From assembly GCA_029204225.1 (NCBI GenBank), contig MU832177.1, positions 19,408-83,407 on the forward strand: a stretch of DNA of 64,000 nucleotides. Direction: 5' to 3'. Shown piece by piece: positions 20,811-30,338 of this stretch. Numbering within the stretch: the first letter of the stretch is position 1; every line of letters begins with the position of its first letter. A program made the translations under genes and the position numbers. The notes beneath the pieces were generated by a model. That model had not been told where the DNA came from and made no database searches. It worked only from the letters and a program-made list of their open reading frames with translations. The DNA comes from Diphasiastrum complanatum. Its lineage: Eukaryota > Streptophyta > Lycopodiopsida > Lycopodiales > Lycopodiaceae.

Positions 20811-20952
20811 CGCCCTGGCTCCCTCCACTCCATCCCCCTCAACTTCAAATCACATGCGTCTTCTCAAGGAGAAGACCACAAACAAATTCAGAATCAGATG
20901 ATGTTGACGATGATGATGGCACACCTACATATAGAGACCAGAGACTCATTTA
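20806..20952 (+). pseudogene. LINE ORF2 C-terminal scrap (copy E)
   Basis: Encodes PPQLQITCVFSRRRPQTN followed by an acidic run ESDDVDDDDG and YRDQRLI. This is the C-terminal tail seen at 31.9 kb (PLITSFFTRRRLRD plus acidic run plus HRDQ) and 40.7 kb (QLQITSFFSRKRLQ). It starts at a CT tract like the other pieces. No 3' hairpin or tail follows, so it is truncated at its right end. Confidence 0.65.
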
Positions 20953-21818
20953 ACGCATATTGCAATCAGAGCTACTCCTATCTTGAGGGCACACATCTGT
21001 TGGGTGTAGTCCTTCATGGTGAGCAGCCCCTCCGCCTGTCAAAAGGGGTTAGAACACTAAGATAGAGCTCTAACTTTCATCTAGTTGTATATTTGGTAGT
21101 TTCTACTTGAACAAAAACTCACCCTTCCCCACTAACTCAATCCACCTAATTAATCCACATAAGTAAAGAGATAGGAGAGAAATAGAGAGAAAGAGAGGGG
21201 GGGGGGAGGGGGAGGTTAGCTCACATGCTCTTGCTACTATTCTAATGTAGGAACAAATAAAAACTCATAAACAATGAACAAGGCAAAAGCATAAAGAATA
21301 GAAAGCATTCACAATGGCATTAGAACTACAAGCAAAAGCACATGAGGATGTTTCAAGTCTCCAAAGTGGTAGAGTTTCTTCCTCTCAATTAAGCATGAAA
21401 AATGTGTACAAGAGGTGCCTTTTTATTCTTGGGGAGGCCCGTGCCCCTTTGCTACTATTGGCTATTGAAAGTTGCAAGGATTGCAATCCAAGCCCGTCAA
21501 GGCAACAGAAAATATCTAATAGTGCAAAGTAGCACATTTCACCTACCACCATTTGACTATAGCTCAAACTTAGAACTATGTAGCTTAGACTTGCGTTTTC
21601 TCCTATTATTTTATTTACAAGGCTCAAGTTTATTTTATTCTAAGTTACAACATTTACACTTTACAAATGTGCTCAGTGGGTTGTGAGCTTACACGCGCAG
21701 GATGCCATGATGCTCGCACCTAATTTAATCTCTACAATTTTATTTTTATTTTTTTTGATGGGCCCATTTATTTCTGTACAAGTATTTCCCACAACAAGGC
21801 GCCCGACCTGAATTAGTG
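20953..21818. other. Intron 5 sequence, purine tract, nothing recognised
   Basis: Contains a purine stretch at 21168-21216 (AGAGAGAAATAGAGAGAAAGAG then G-runs) and AT-rich DNA. The part at 21660-21800 (GCATGATG... CATTTGTAA...) is probably the untranslated 3' end of the minus-strand copia-like element whose frame starts at 22488. No domain is seen in the small frames. Confidence 0.4.
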
Positions 21819-22488
21819 CTAGTCCCTCGGCACTGGAGCTCCGGCTTTGGCTTTGGATAGTTCTTGTGTAGCCATTTGTCGGTATTGATCGAACTTGGCC
21901 TGATAGCCTACCAGTGTCTTCTTATATAGGTCCACCCGCTGAGTCACATATGCGGCTTCATGCGGGGTGAGCGGATGTGTGGTGGGCACTGGCTGGGCGT
22001 GCCATTCGTTGTGTTCCATCTGTAGAGCACCTACCTCCACTACTAGCCGTGAGTCTTTTGATTGAGCCACCTGGAGCTGGGCTTGTGGGCTGTAGTCGTG
22101 GCTTTCTGAACTTTGGCAGCAGCATCCAGCACCGACTTGTACAGTGCCTTTATATAGTCCTGAAGTGCTACCTCATGTTGTTCTAACTTCAGGACTTTGG
22201 CCTTTTCTGCTTCGGTATGCTGTTGCGCCACTTGAAAGTCTTATTTGAGTTGATCCAACTTGGCGCACAGTTTGGTGTTGTTGGTAGCCAGGGTGACTAC
22301 ACATACTCCCGCAACTCTCTGTCAGTGGTAGGAGGTATCTCGACACCTGTGATGATCTCCCAATATTCTCTATCTTGGAGAATATTTTGCATCTTGAACT
22401 TCCATATGTTGTAGTTCGTTCCATCTAGCTTGCTAGACTCTGGCAACACAGCGTCATTCAATCCTGCCATTATATTGATCTGCAACAA
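21819..22488 (-). pseudogene. Copia-like gag start joined to a coiled-coil ORF
   Basis: The minus strand begins MAGLNDAVLPESSKLDG and NYNIWKFKMQNIL, the N-terminal block of copia gag (DUF4219/UBN2-like). It closely resembles the start of the plus-strand copia gag at 46405. After LREYV the similarity stops. What follows is a helical, Gln/Lys/Glu-rich frame (KLEQHEVALQDYIKALYKSV, AAKVQKATTTAH, then ALQMEHNEWH, YKKTLVGYQAKFDQYRQMAT) ending at 21819, with a few shifts. No zinc knuckle, protease or polymerase is seen. A primer site and LTR lie upstream at 22.9-23.4 kb, so this is a non-autonomous element carrying a foreign or diverged coiled-coil segment. Confidence 0.6.
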
Positions 22489-22524
22489 ATCTCGGATCTA
22501 CCAACAATCTGATTGTCAAAGACT

Positions 22525-22740
22525 GTGAATCTTTCGTGAATCTGTCGCAAATCTATCACCAATCTCGAATCTTTCGCGAATTATTCTCGAATCTGTCGCA
22601 AATCTTGAATCTGTCGCGAATCTGTCGCCTTTCGCGAATCTTTCGCCTTTCGCAAATCTTTCGCGAATCTGTCACCTTTCGCAAATTTGTTGCCTTTCGC
22701 GAATCTTTCACCTTTCGCGAATCTTTCGCGAACAATAAAC
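22525..22740. repeat. TTTCGCGAATC direct-repeat array
   Basis: About 15 imperfect copies of an 11-18-bp unit (TTTCGCGAATCT, CTGTCGC) between the primer site and the gag-like ATG of the minus-strand element. Each unit holds the palindrome TTCGCGAA or a one-base variant. It lies in the element's leader. Confidence 0.85.
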
Positions 22741-22944
22741 TTTTGAGTCTATAGACAGCAACAATCCAGAAGCGATCAACCTGTCAGAAACTGTCACGAA
22801 CAATTATGGCGGGCAGGCAGCGATCAGTAGTCCAAAATCTTTGATTCCAGTGGACTGCTTCCAACAGTAGTCCAGTTCAACAGCTCCTCCAATCAGATCT
22901 GGTTGCAACCCTGCAAACAAACTCTCTCTCTGACAAACCTTCGC

Positions 22945-23366
22945 TCTGATACCAAGTCAAAATTTGAGATACAAATTCTAGATGGAGATACTAGTCCTAC
23001 TAGCACTCACAGAAAACCAAGCATAGAGAACTGAGCAAATGCTCTAGCTCATTGAATTGAATGGAATAATTGAGGTGGGGCGTCAGTCTTCTTATATTGT
23101 TTCTCTAATGATTGATAAAAGCTAATGAGCCTAAAGTAAATAGCAAAATAGCAAAAGCAATTTACTAATAATACTACCTATATATGGTAAGAACTAAAAA
23201 TGAACTTCTAAGTACTACAAGAGATCCTAATCTATTTGTAGTGTGCCCACCTACATGCATAAGCATTAAAAATGAATTTATTATAAATAGAATGGCCCCT
23301 AGAAATAGCACGCAGGCATGGCCAAACTATCATTAAGGGGTATCAAATAAACATTAATTTCTAACA
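22945..23366 (-). mobile_element. 5' LTR of the non-autonomous copia-like element
   Basis: At the lower edge the minus strand reads TTGGTATCAGAGC (about 22953-22941), a perfect primer site. The upper edge at 23366 begins TGTTAGAAATTAATG on the minus strand. The gag-like frame follows downstream, fixing the orientation. No matching second LTR was found near 21.7 kb. The outer edge cuts into another element's gag. Confidence 0.55.
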
Positions 23367-23870
23367 CTCGGGGTAGGGAGGAGTCCAAGAATGGTGCAAT
23401 GGTAGTAGAGGCTTGGCGATGAGATGGTTTTGGTTTATCACCAAAGACAATTCCGATAGTAGCGAGGGATCCTGGGTTCACAAGCACTCGATGCGACCAA
23501 TATTGTGCTGCTGTGACATTGGGAACAGCTTCAATTTTTCCTCAAGAGTATGTTCTCCATAGATTTCGCACGCATGTTTGTAGATCTGGAGGAATCTAAT
23601 GGGATCTGTTGATCCATCATATTTTGGCATCTCAAGAATAGGTGCCCTCCGGATTGCTTGCAAGGGTACGCCAGGTATGGGTTGTTCCATAGGATCCATT
23701 TCAGCAGGTCCTGCTTCAACTTCACCTAGTACAACTGCAACTCTTGGTAGATTTTGTGCTTGGTTTCCGATTCTTTGGTACTGATCGTCCTGATCTGAGA
23801 TTCGTTGATTATTGAGATGCTTTGGCTCTTCATGGGAGAACAGAGCTCCATTGCTTGTAGGGCTTTGCAT
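23367..23870 (-). pseudogene. Ty3-type gag fragment
   Basis: 130 codons: ILEMPKYDGSTDPIRFLQIY, KHACEIYGEHTLEEKLKLFP. This is the start of a retrotransposon gag/capsid domain (P.Y.G..DP..FL..Y......G......K...F), common in plant Ty3/gypsy elements. The frame shifts near 23480 and continues as SLATIGIVFGDKPKPSHRQ until the neighbouring LTR edge at 23366. The usual W-W motif region after it is lost, so it appears cut by the copia-like insertion. Confidence 0.6.
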
Positions 23871-24308
23871 ATGATTGTCTTTGGTGAACTTTTAGTATTA
23901 TTTAAGGGGATTGTCTATTGTTCCATCAATTATGGACTTTTATACTTTATGTGATGCCATATTTGTGAATTTGTTCATAAATGACATACTCATAGCTTTC
24001 AATCGTTGATATTTATTAGGGCATAATGATTCCATTATGCTTATCAAAAAGAAAGGAAAACTTGTGAGAATAGAATAAAAACTAAGATGATTTTCCCTTG
24101 GCTCTAATTGTGTTTGAAATCATAAAATTTTCAGATTGCAACAATATTGTGCAGCAGATGCGTAGCATGTGTTCCAAACCATCAACGGAGATTTTCAGAT
24201 TGCAACAATATTGTGCAGCAGATGCGTAGCGTGTGTTCCAAACCATCAACAGAACCTATCATGAATGTCAATAATAGTCTCTTAGAACACTCGTTATCGT
24301 GGAAATAC
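23871..24308. other. Intron 5 next to exon 5, with a tandem duplication
   Basis: AT-rich intron. A 64-bp unit starting ATTTTCAGATTGC is duplicated in tandem at 24127-24190 and 24191-24254 with one or two changes, ending about 55 bp from the exon 5 donor. Nothing else recognised. Confidence 0.7.
24127..24254. repeat. 64-bp tandem duplication
   Basis: Two copies of a unit containing GCAACAATATTGTGCAGCAG. They are nearly identical, differing at the GTAGCATG/GTAGCGTG position and near the end. A recent duplication. Confidence 0.9.
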
Positions 24309-24408
24309 CTGCAGTAATTTTCAAGCTTGCATTTTGCAAAGCTAGGATGCTTTCAATATACAAGTGTAAAAAACAGGTCCTTGTTGTTATCTCAGATGGC
24401 AAAGCAAC
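24309..24408 (-). CDS. USP: UDP-sugar pyrophosphorylase, exon 5
   Basis: A 100-bp minus-strand exon. Acceptor CCTTTTGCAG ends at 24409; donor GTATTT starts at 24308. It codes VALPSEITTRTCFLHLYIES then ILALQNASLKITA and ends with the first base of a Gly codon completed by exon 6. Plant USPs have VALP.ETTTGTCFLQ.YIESILALQ at this point, directly after the GYNGIK of exon 4. The usual T-G-T-C-F reads T-R-T-C-F here and FLQHY reads FLHLY, so a few normally conserved residues are changed. This could mean lineage divergence or relaxed constraint. The intron upstream is 19.2 kb and the one downstream 18.7 kb. Confidence 0.95.
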
Positions 24409-25600
24409 CTGCAAAAGGACGCATTTTAAGCTAAGTACAATTATGAAATACTGTAAAACTTTACACAATAAGAGTCCTTATCATTAAACCAAACACAATT
24501 TGTTCATGCAAAGAGAGAACATATAAGAGACAATTTCAAGAATATAACCCTACTACAAAGAGTAGCGACTTTGCGTCTTTTGTTCTCCAAACACAATCTC
24601 CTCTCATGTTGTACATTGTCTTAAACGATAAACATGAAGAAATGCATTGTATTGACCTTGATGCATGTTCATGTCATTAATTACAAAAATCGTATGTAGG
24701 ATAATGTCATCAAGTAGCACAATGGTCATAATTGGGTTAGTTGAAACAAATTTAAAAGTACATGGTATGGAGACCACCATTTTACTCATGTAGGGCCCAA
24801 TGCTGTGTTTTTAGTAGCTTCGAATTCTTCAGTTGTACGATATAAACTACAAAGAAGCTCATAGATTAGGTACAATTTCACAAGGCTAAAATCCCTAATT
24901 GGAACTCTAGAACTTATGTCCAAACTTAGTCTGCTTTCTTATGTTGGGATCTGAGCACTAAAGAGTACACTGTGAATTTTCTGAATTTAGAACAATGATT
25001 GATTGTACTAATCAATCTACAAGAGGTATCGATTGTCAAATCAAAGGATTCATCAAGTTCAATTGACTAGATACTGATCTACAAGCAAATCACTAACTAT
25101 TTAGCAAGATCAATGAATGTAACATCACAAATCTATCAAGGGCGGCGTCACACGTGTGGAAAACAGTCACTGTACGGATTGTGACCAGAGAGCAAAGTAC
25201 TTTTAGTTATGATAGCATTCCAAGCATAAAAACACATTCTAATGTGGCAATCTCAAGCAAATTGCCAGAATGGAAATCTCTTATCAACTTCTCATTAGAT
25301 TTGGTGATCTCTTTATAGATCAAGTACATGAACGACCTGTATACTGGTCCAGCAGGTCTTCACACGTGTGGGGAGTGCCACATCATGTAGATCCACCAAT
25401 AGGAGCAAGATATGCCCATAGATCAAAGTTGACTTATCCTACTAGCTAGAATCCAAATGCTAGTCTCCACAAAAAGAGGGAATCTTCCCTATAAATTAGG
25501 ATCTAGGAGAATATATCTAGTACATCCAGATCCACACGTGTGAACAACATCTTGACATGTGGGAGCATTTACTCATTCACATGGAAGTGACCAAAATGAC
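24409..25600. other. Intron 4 sequence with three CACACGTGTG palindromes
   Basis: AT-rich intron. The 10-bp palindrome CACACGTGTG occurs at 25149-25158, 25361-25370 and 25533-25542. The surrounding DNA up to the Ty3 integrase remnant may be part of an LTR-element LTR, but no pair was found. Confidence 0.4.
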
Positions 25601-25629
25601 TTTTTCTTAGACTCTATTCATGTGAGATC

Positions 25630-25905
25630 TCAATATGAATCTAGATCTCAAGATCAACATATTACATCAAGTTTCAAAACAAGCTCACTTTATTCCTATA
25701 CGAAGCACCATACAACCAAGCGATGTGCTCATTTGTTTTATGAAAGATTTCCACTTACATGGCCTTCCTAGGTTTATCCTTATTGGGATGAGAGCACACT
25801 ATTTTCCCTCCAAAACTTCTGCCTCCCTTCATTTTCAAACTCTACTTTTAGGGTCTAGCCCAGTACCTAAAGACATACTAGTTGTGGGCTATTTCTAGTA
25901 TATAA
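25630..25905 (+). pseudogene. Ty3 integrase fragment joined to an LTR-like end
   Basis: The plus strand reads VSKQAHFIPIRSTIQPSD then ICFMKDFHLHGLPRFILI, the start of a Ty3 integrase core (D..SK..HF.P...........F......HG.P..I..D). At about 25785 this passes into AGCACACTATTTTCCCTCCA, an LTR block also seen at 35.24 and 49.71 kb. Most of the integrase is deleted, fusing its start to the LTR. It lies in intron 4, antisense to the host gene. Confidence 0.6.
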
Positions 25906-26224
25906 CTCCCCAACTTTTAAAAACATGGCTTACAAAAAAATTACGCTAAAAAACTAGAAGAAAGGCCCCAAGCAATAGCTTTGGTAATAGCCAATCATCA
26001 AACTAGCTCAACAGGAAATGAATGCACCAATGGAGATATTGAAGGAGAGGACATACAATGTCACAACAAGTATTCCATTAGCAACACACAAAATTCATAA
26101 AGCATAGTACATCAACTGTAAATCTTGTTGTAAACATATCTCTAATGTAATGAACAACATGATGCTAATGTAAATTAGCTCGCTCATGTAATTGACATAG
26201 AAATAAGCTGACGTTGGAACTCAC

Positions 26225-26850
26225 TCAAGCCACTTTAATAGCCCAAGAATGGCGGAAAAAAAGTGTCGTCATGTAGGACCCCAACAAGTGAGACATCCAA
26301 AGGAACTCGAATAGCCCAGAAACCATAGGAAAAGGATGGCTTGGCAGCAAGCAATATGCAGCAACCAAGAATGCCAAGAAACATAAAGCATACGTAGAGC
26401 ATCTTGACAAACAATAACTGGAATGGACATGTGCAGCAAGCCAAGGTATTCGCAATGTCCAAGAAAGTACTCATCTAGAAAAATCTCAGCAAAATAAGCT
26501 GCATCGCATCTGAAAAACATCCTTTGCAGGAATTGTAGAAGTCGCAATAGGACCAGCCAGTGCTATAGAAGTAAAGCTAGAGAATGAAACAAGACCATTA
26601 CAAAATGTAGAACACTCTGACATATATAGAGCTACTAGATGAGCAGGGAAATTATTTGAAAGAGCAACCATAGGACTAGCTGTATCGAAATAATGAGCAT
26701 AGGCTACAACATCTATAGCAAGGCACTCAGGACCAGGAATAGGAGCAGCACCAAGGTGCTCAAGATCAGCAGGAAAGCATACAATAGCATCCACAACAAC
26801 ATCAAAGAATACTATATCAGGTAACACGAAATGGGAGAACTCGAAACTTG
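26225..26850 (-). other. Unclassified minus-strand open frames between Ty3 pieces
   Basis: A 113-codon frame (26486-26827; FFDVVVDAIVCFPADLEH, PGPECLAIDVVAYAHYFDTA) is followed by frames at 26225-26547. They sit directly downstream of the minus-strand Ty3 protease/RT remnant and could be its RNase H to integrase part, but I recognise no catalytic motif. Composition is Ala/Val/Leu/Phe-rich. I do not assign a function. Confidence 0.25.
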
Positions 26851-26899
26851 TAAAGACTTGTCAACGTACGAAAAGTTGTTTTGGACTCACTGCTGAGAT

Positions 26900-27592
26900 G
26901 AATACAAATTTAATGGTAGCCAGAATGTAAATCAATCTAAAAAAATATCTTGGCATGGTCTAACTGATCAAATAAATCATCCATGTGGGTAATCTGGTAC
27001 TGATTATGAATAATGAGGCGATTGAGGCTTGGTAATCAATACACATGTTTAGTGCCATATTTCTTATTAACAAGTTAAACAGGAGCTCCACAAGGACTCT
27101 GACTAGAAACAATGCAGCCATTCTTTAGAAGATCAAAAACTTGACGTTGGACCTCGGCTTGTTCAGAATGAGACATAAAATAAGGAGCTTGAAAAGTAGG
27201 GTAGGCACCAAGAACAAGATCAATACAATGGTTGATAGAAGGTAAAGGTGGTAAGGTAGAGGGTTCAACAAAAACCGACTGATATGTCATGGGTAAGTAA
27301 AAATAGCTGAAGGAATAGGACCAGGAGTAGGGGATGTAGTGGCAACTTGGACACATGAAAGAGCGGCACAATGAGCCTTAGGGAGGCTACGCATAATGAT
27401 AAGGTTATAATCAGCAATCAAATCAATACCAAGAAAAAGATAAGGAGAATTATCAACTAGGACAGAGATACGCTGTTCAGCCAGGTTGATAGTAATTTCT
27501 CCTAAAAACCAATCAGCACCGGAGATTAAATTGTACCGCTCAATAGGAATAATATAAAAGTCAGCATGTGAAGAGAAACTACCTAACTCGGG
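26900..27592 (-). pseudogene. Ty3 protease-to-RT remnant
   Basis: Minus-strand frames read NLISGADWFLGEITINL, YLFLGIDLIADYNLI (region after the protease), SLPKAHCAA, then VEPSTLPPLPSINHCIDL, QAEVQRQVFDLLKNGCIV and SPCGAPV, and in another frame [16 protein letters not shown] and AKIFF. These match element D at 37.1-37.9 kb ([51 protein letters not shown]), so both are one Ty3 family. The catalytic DD box is not visible. At 27592 it joins a LINE fragment. Confidence 0.7.
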
Positions 27593-28295
27593 GCACCCCG
27601 AATGTGCTTACTGAAACAGATTTTCTCAAGACTAACTAGCGAAGCATGACCCTTCCACAGTGCTCTAGCGGCGTGTCTCATACTGAAACCAGGACCGGTG
27701 AAGGATGTCCCCCAATAACTATATAAGAGGATACCACCTCAAGTGGTTTGTCCTCCTAGAGTGAACACCTACCGCTGCATAAAGGTCATGGAGGTATTAA
27801 AGATCATAATCTGGGTTTTCTTGGTATGTACAGTAAAACCAAATAGGTCTCTTAAAACTTATAATGTATCCAAGTGTCTCTGCAACCCCACACTAAAAGA
27901 AGAAAGCAATCCCACATCATCAGCATAAAGTTAAAGGGAAATGAGCATATCACCGAGCCTGCATCCAATACCACCATCCTGGTAAATAGCTTTCTCAAGT
28001 TCATCAATATACAAGCCAAAAAGTGTGGGGGAGAGGGAACAACCCTGCTTCACCCCAATCATACTCCTGAATCTCTCAAAGAGAACCCCTTCCGATCTGA
28101 AGCATCCCCAACTGTCAGGTTCTCCCTGATCTTCCAACTGACACCCATCCAAACATGCACTGATCACCACAAATTTCCAACCTTGTGATTCCCTGTAAGC
28201 ACATAGCATCAAACACAAACAGTGGAGCTAGCTGCATAGTCTCCTCCCAACCTTTGCTGCATAGATTATGATGAAATGCCTCTCTCTAGGCTCAC

Positions 28296-29618
28296 TTACT
28301 GTAACATATCGGTCAAGGTGCAGCTACATGTGAATAATTCTTCACACAACCTTAAAAAGCCTCTTAGTGTCGTCAAGTCTGTAGGAACAAGCCATGCAAG
28401 AACAACAACAACTTTCTGAGGATCCGTTTTTATCCGATCCGTTGGCACTATAAAACCCAAATATGTTATTTCTTTTTTAAACAATTCACTTTTTTTATCA
28501 TTAGCAAATAATGTGTTTTCAGTCAAAGTTGATAACACAGTCCTAAGGTGATTAACATGCATCATTACAACTATAAACAAGTATGTCTTCAACAGAATTA
28601 ACCACAAACTTGCCCATAAACGGTCTAAGCACATCGTTCATCAACATCATAAATGTTGTTGGGGTGTTAGTCAATCCAAAGGGCATAACTAAAAATTCAT
28701 AGTGTCCAAAACGAGTCCGGAAGGCAACCTTATGCACATCCTCTTCTCAGACTCTCACCTGGTGGTAACCACTCTTCAGGTTAATTTTGCTAAACATTGT
28801 AGCACCATGGAGGGCATCCAAATCCATACGTGGCATAAGATATTGATGCTTAACAATAATCTTGTTCAAGCCTCGATAATCCACACACATTCTCCAAGAC
28901 CCCTCCTTTTTTACCAGAATGATCGGAGAGGCAAAGGGGGAGAAGCTAGGTCTCACTTGCCCTTTGGCAAGATAGTCCTCAGTCATGCTTCTGACCTCTT
29001 CCTCCTCCTTCAGACTCATTCTATAAGGTGGTCTATTAACAGGAGATGATCCAGGAATTAATTCAATTCTATGCTCCACATTTCTCTTAGGGGGTAAAAT
29101 AGATTGGAGTTCATTCATGAACACATCCATAAACTCCTCCCTAATTTGGTGATCTGGGTTCTTAGTAAGGTTAGTTTGTTCTTGACATACATCAGACTCA
29201 CAAGCAGGAACAGACATATGATACAAGAAGCAAAATACAAGCACTTACAATGAACCTTACGCAACTGCGTCGCCATGATCAAAGGTCCTGGAGGCACATC
29301 AGGCTCTCCACACAAGGAATGAATCTTAACATCGTGCTTGTGTATCCCAAGCAATAAGGTTTCTTAGCCACATGCCAACAGATTCCCAACACCACATCAA
29401 AGCGAGCCAAACGGGTAATCTCAAAATCTAACTCCTCAGCATAGCTCTGAATGGTTAGAGGCATACCCACAACCCTGGCAAGCCCACACTTTTGCACCCT
29501 TTCCATCAACCATTTCGACTGTGTACTGGTACAGGGATGGTTGTGTGCTCACTCTTAACCGTTTAATCAAAGCAGAGTTAATGACGTTATGTGAGGACCC
29601 AGTGTCAAATAGAATCAA
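28296..29618 (-). pseudogene. Ty3 protease and partial reverse transcriptase
   Basis: Protease VLILFDTGSSHNVINSALI near 29615, LDFEITRLARFDVVLGI near 29420. RT: NVEHRIELIPGSSPVNRPPY, GSWRMCVDYRGLNKIIVKHQ, MFSKINLKSGYHQV (Asp of KIDL changed to Asn), [20 protein letters not shown], then [13 protein letters not shown] where the functional FIDD/YIDD is SVED, so one catalytic Asp is gone. The thumb ends in LRGFLRLCEELF. Stops and shifts separate the parts. It cannot be active. The related element at 10.1-11.5 kb keeps FIDD. Confidence 0.85.
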
Positions 29619-29649
29619 AACATCTCTACCACGCAGCTATCCACACATA

Positions 29650-30338
29650 ACAATCAAACAACTGCAAGGAAACTGATGCCCGTGTTGCACCGCTCTCGAT
29701 AATTGTGGCAAAGGAACCGATAATTGGACGTCCACCCTTTGCCTTTTGAGACGCCCGCACCATTACTCTTTTTAGCACTCTGAATCTGCTCTTGCAAGGA
29801 TTGAACTTCCAATTTTAGACTTTCGTTTCCACCAAGGTTGAAACCCTCCTGCAGTAGGCGTCTTAGACTCCTTGGCCTTTTTTCCATCTTCATGATATAG
29901 GGCCATCTGCAAAGCCCTGTGGAGGCTTGGAGCCTGCTCCTTTCTTACGAAAGACCGAAGGCTTTCACACAAGCCCTCCACAAAATGAAACACCTGTAGA
30001 AACATCGGCACCTCCTCAGGTATCTGCATCAGTGCCTCCCTATATTTGTCCGCATACTCTTGTACAGACGCATTGCCTTGTTTGAAACTGGTTTATGCTT
30101 GCATCGCCTGGTTTTTCTTGTCCAAAGGCACCCAATTCTCCGTAAACATATGTTTGAACTCTTCCCAAGTTGCAGACACTAGATTATCCTTCTCAATTTT
30201 GTGCCACCAATGTTGTGCAATCTCTTGTAGTCGATATGTGGCCTCCACAATCTTTTGATCATCATCCTCAATGCCACACATCTGAAAAGCCTTTTCCCAC
30301 TTTAGTATCCAATAGAGGTCGAAATTATCAGCAAACAA
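29650..30338 (-). pseudogene. Ty3 gag fragment
   Basis: FDLYWILKWEKAFQMCGIED, YRLQEIAQHWWHKIEKDNLV, TWEEFKHMFTENWVPLDKKN form the retrotransposon gag domain (W-W and F...F motifs). They are followed in another frame by VPMFLQVFHFVEGLCESLRS and a basic region KAKESKTPTAGG. The zinc knuckle region near 29700-29740 is decayed (a single C-HNY... C pattern). At least two shifts. Upstream, 30340-30565 is the short leader. Confidence 0.7.

Noticed and set aside
22525-22740. TTCGCGAATC array as a CRISPR-like repeat
   Set aside because: Units are directly adjacent and imperfect, without regular unique spacers, in a plant retroelement leader.
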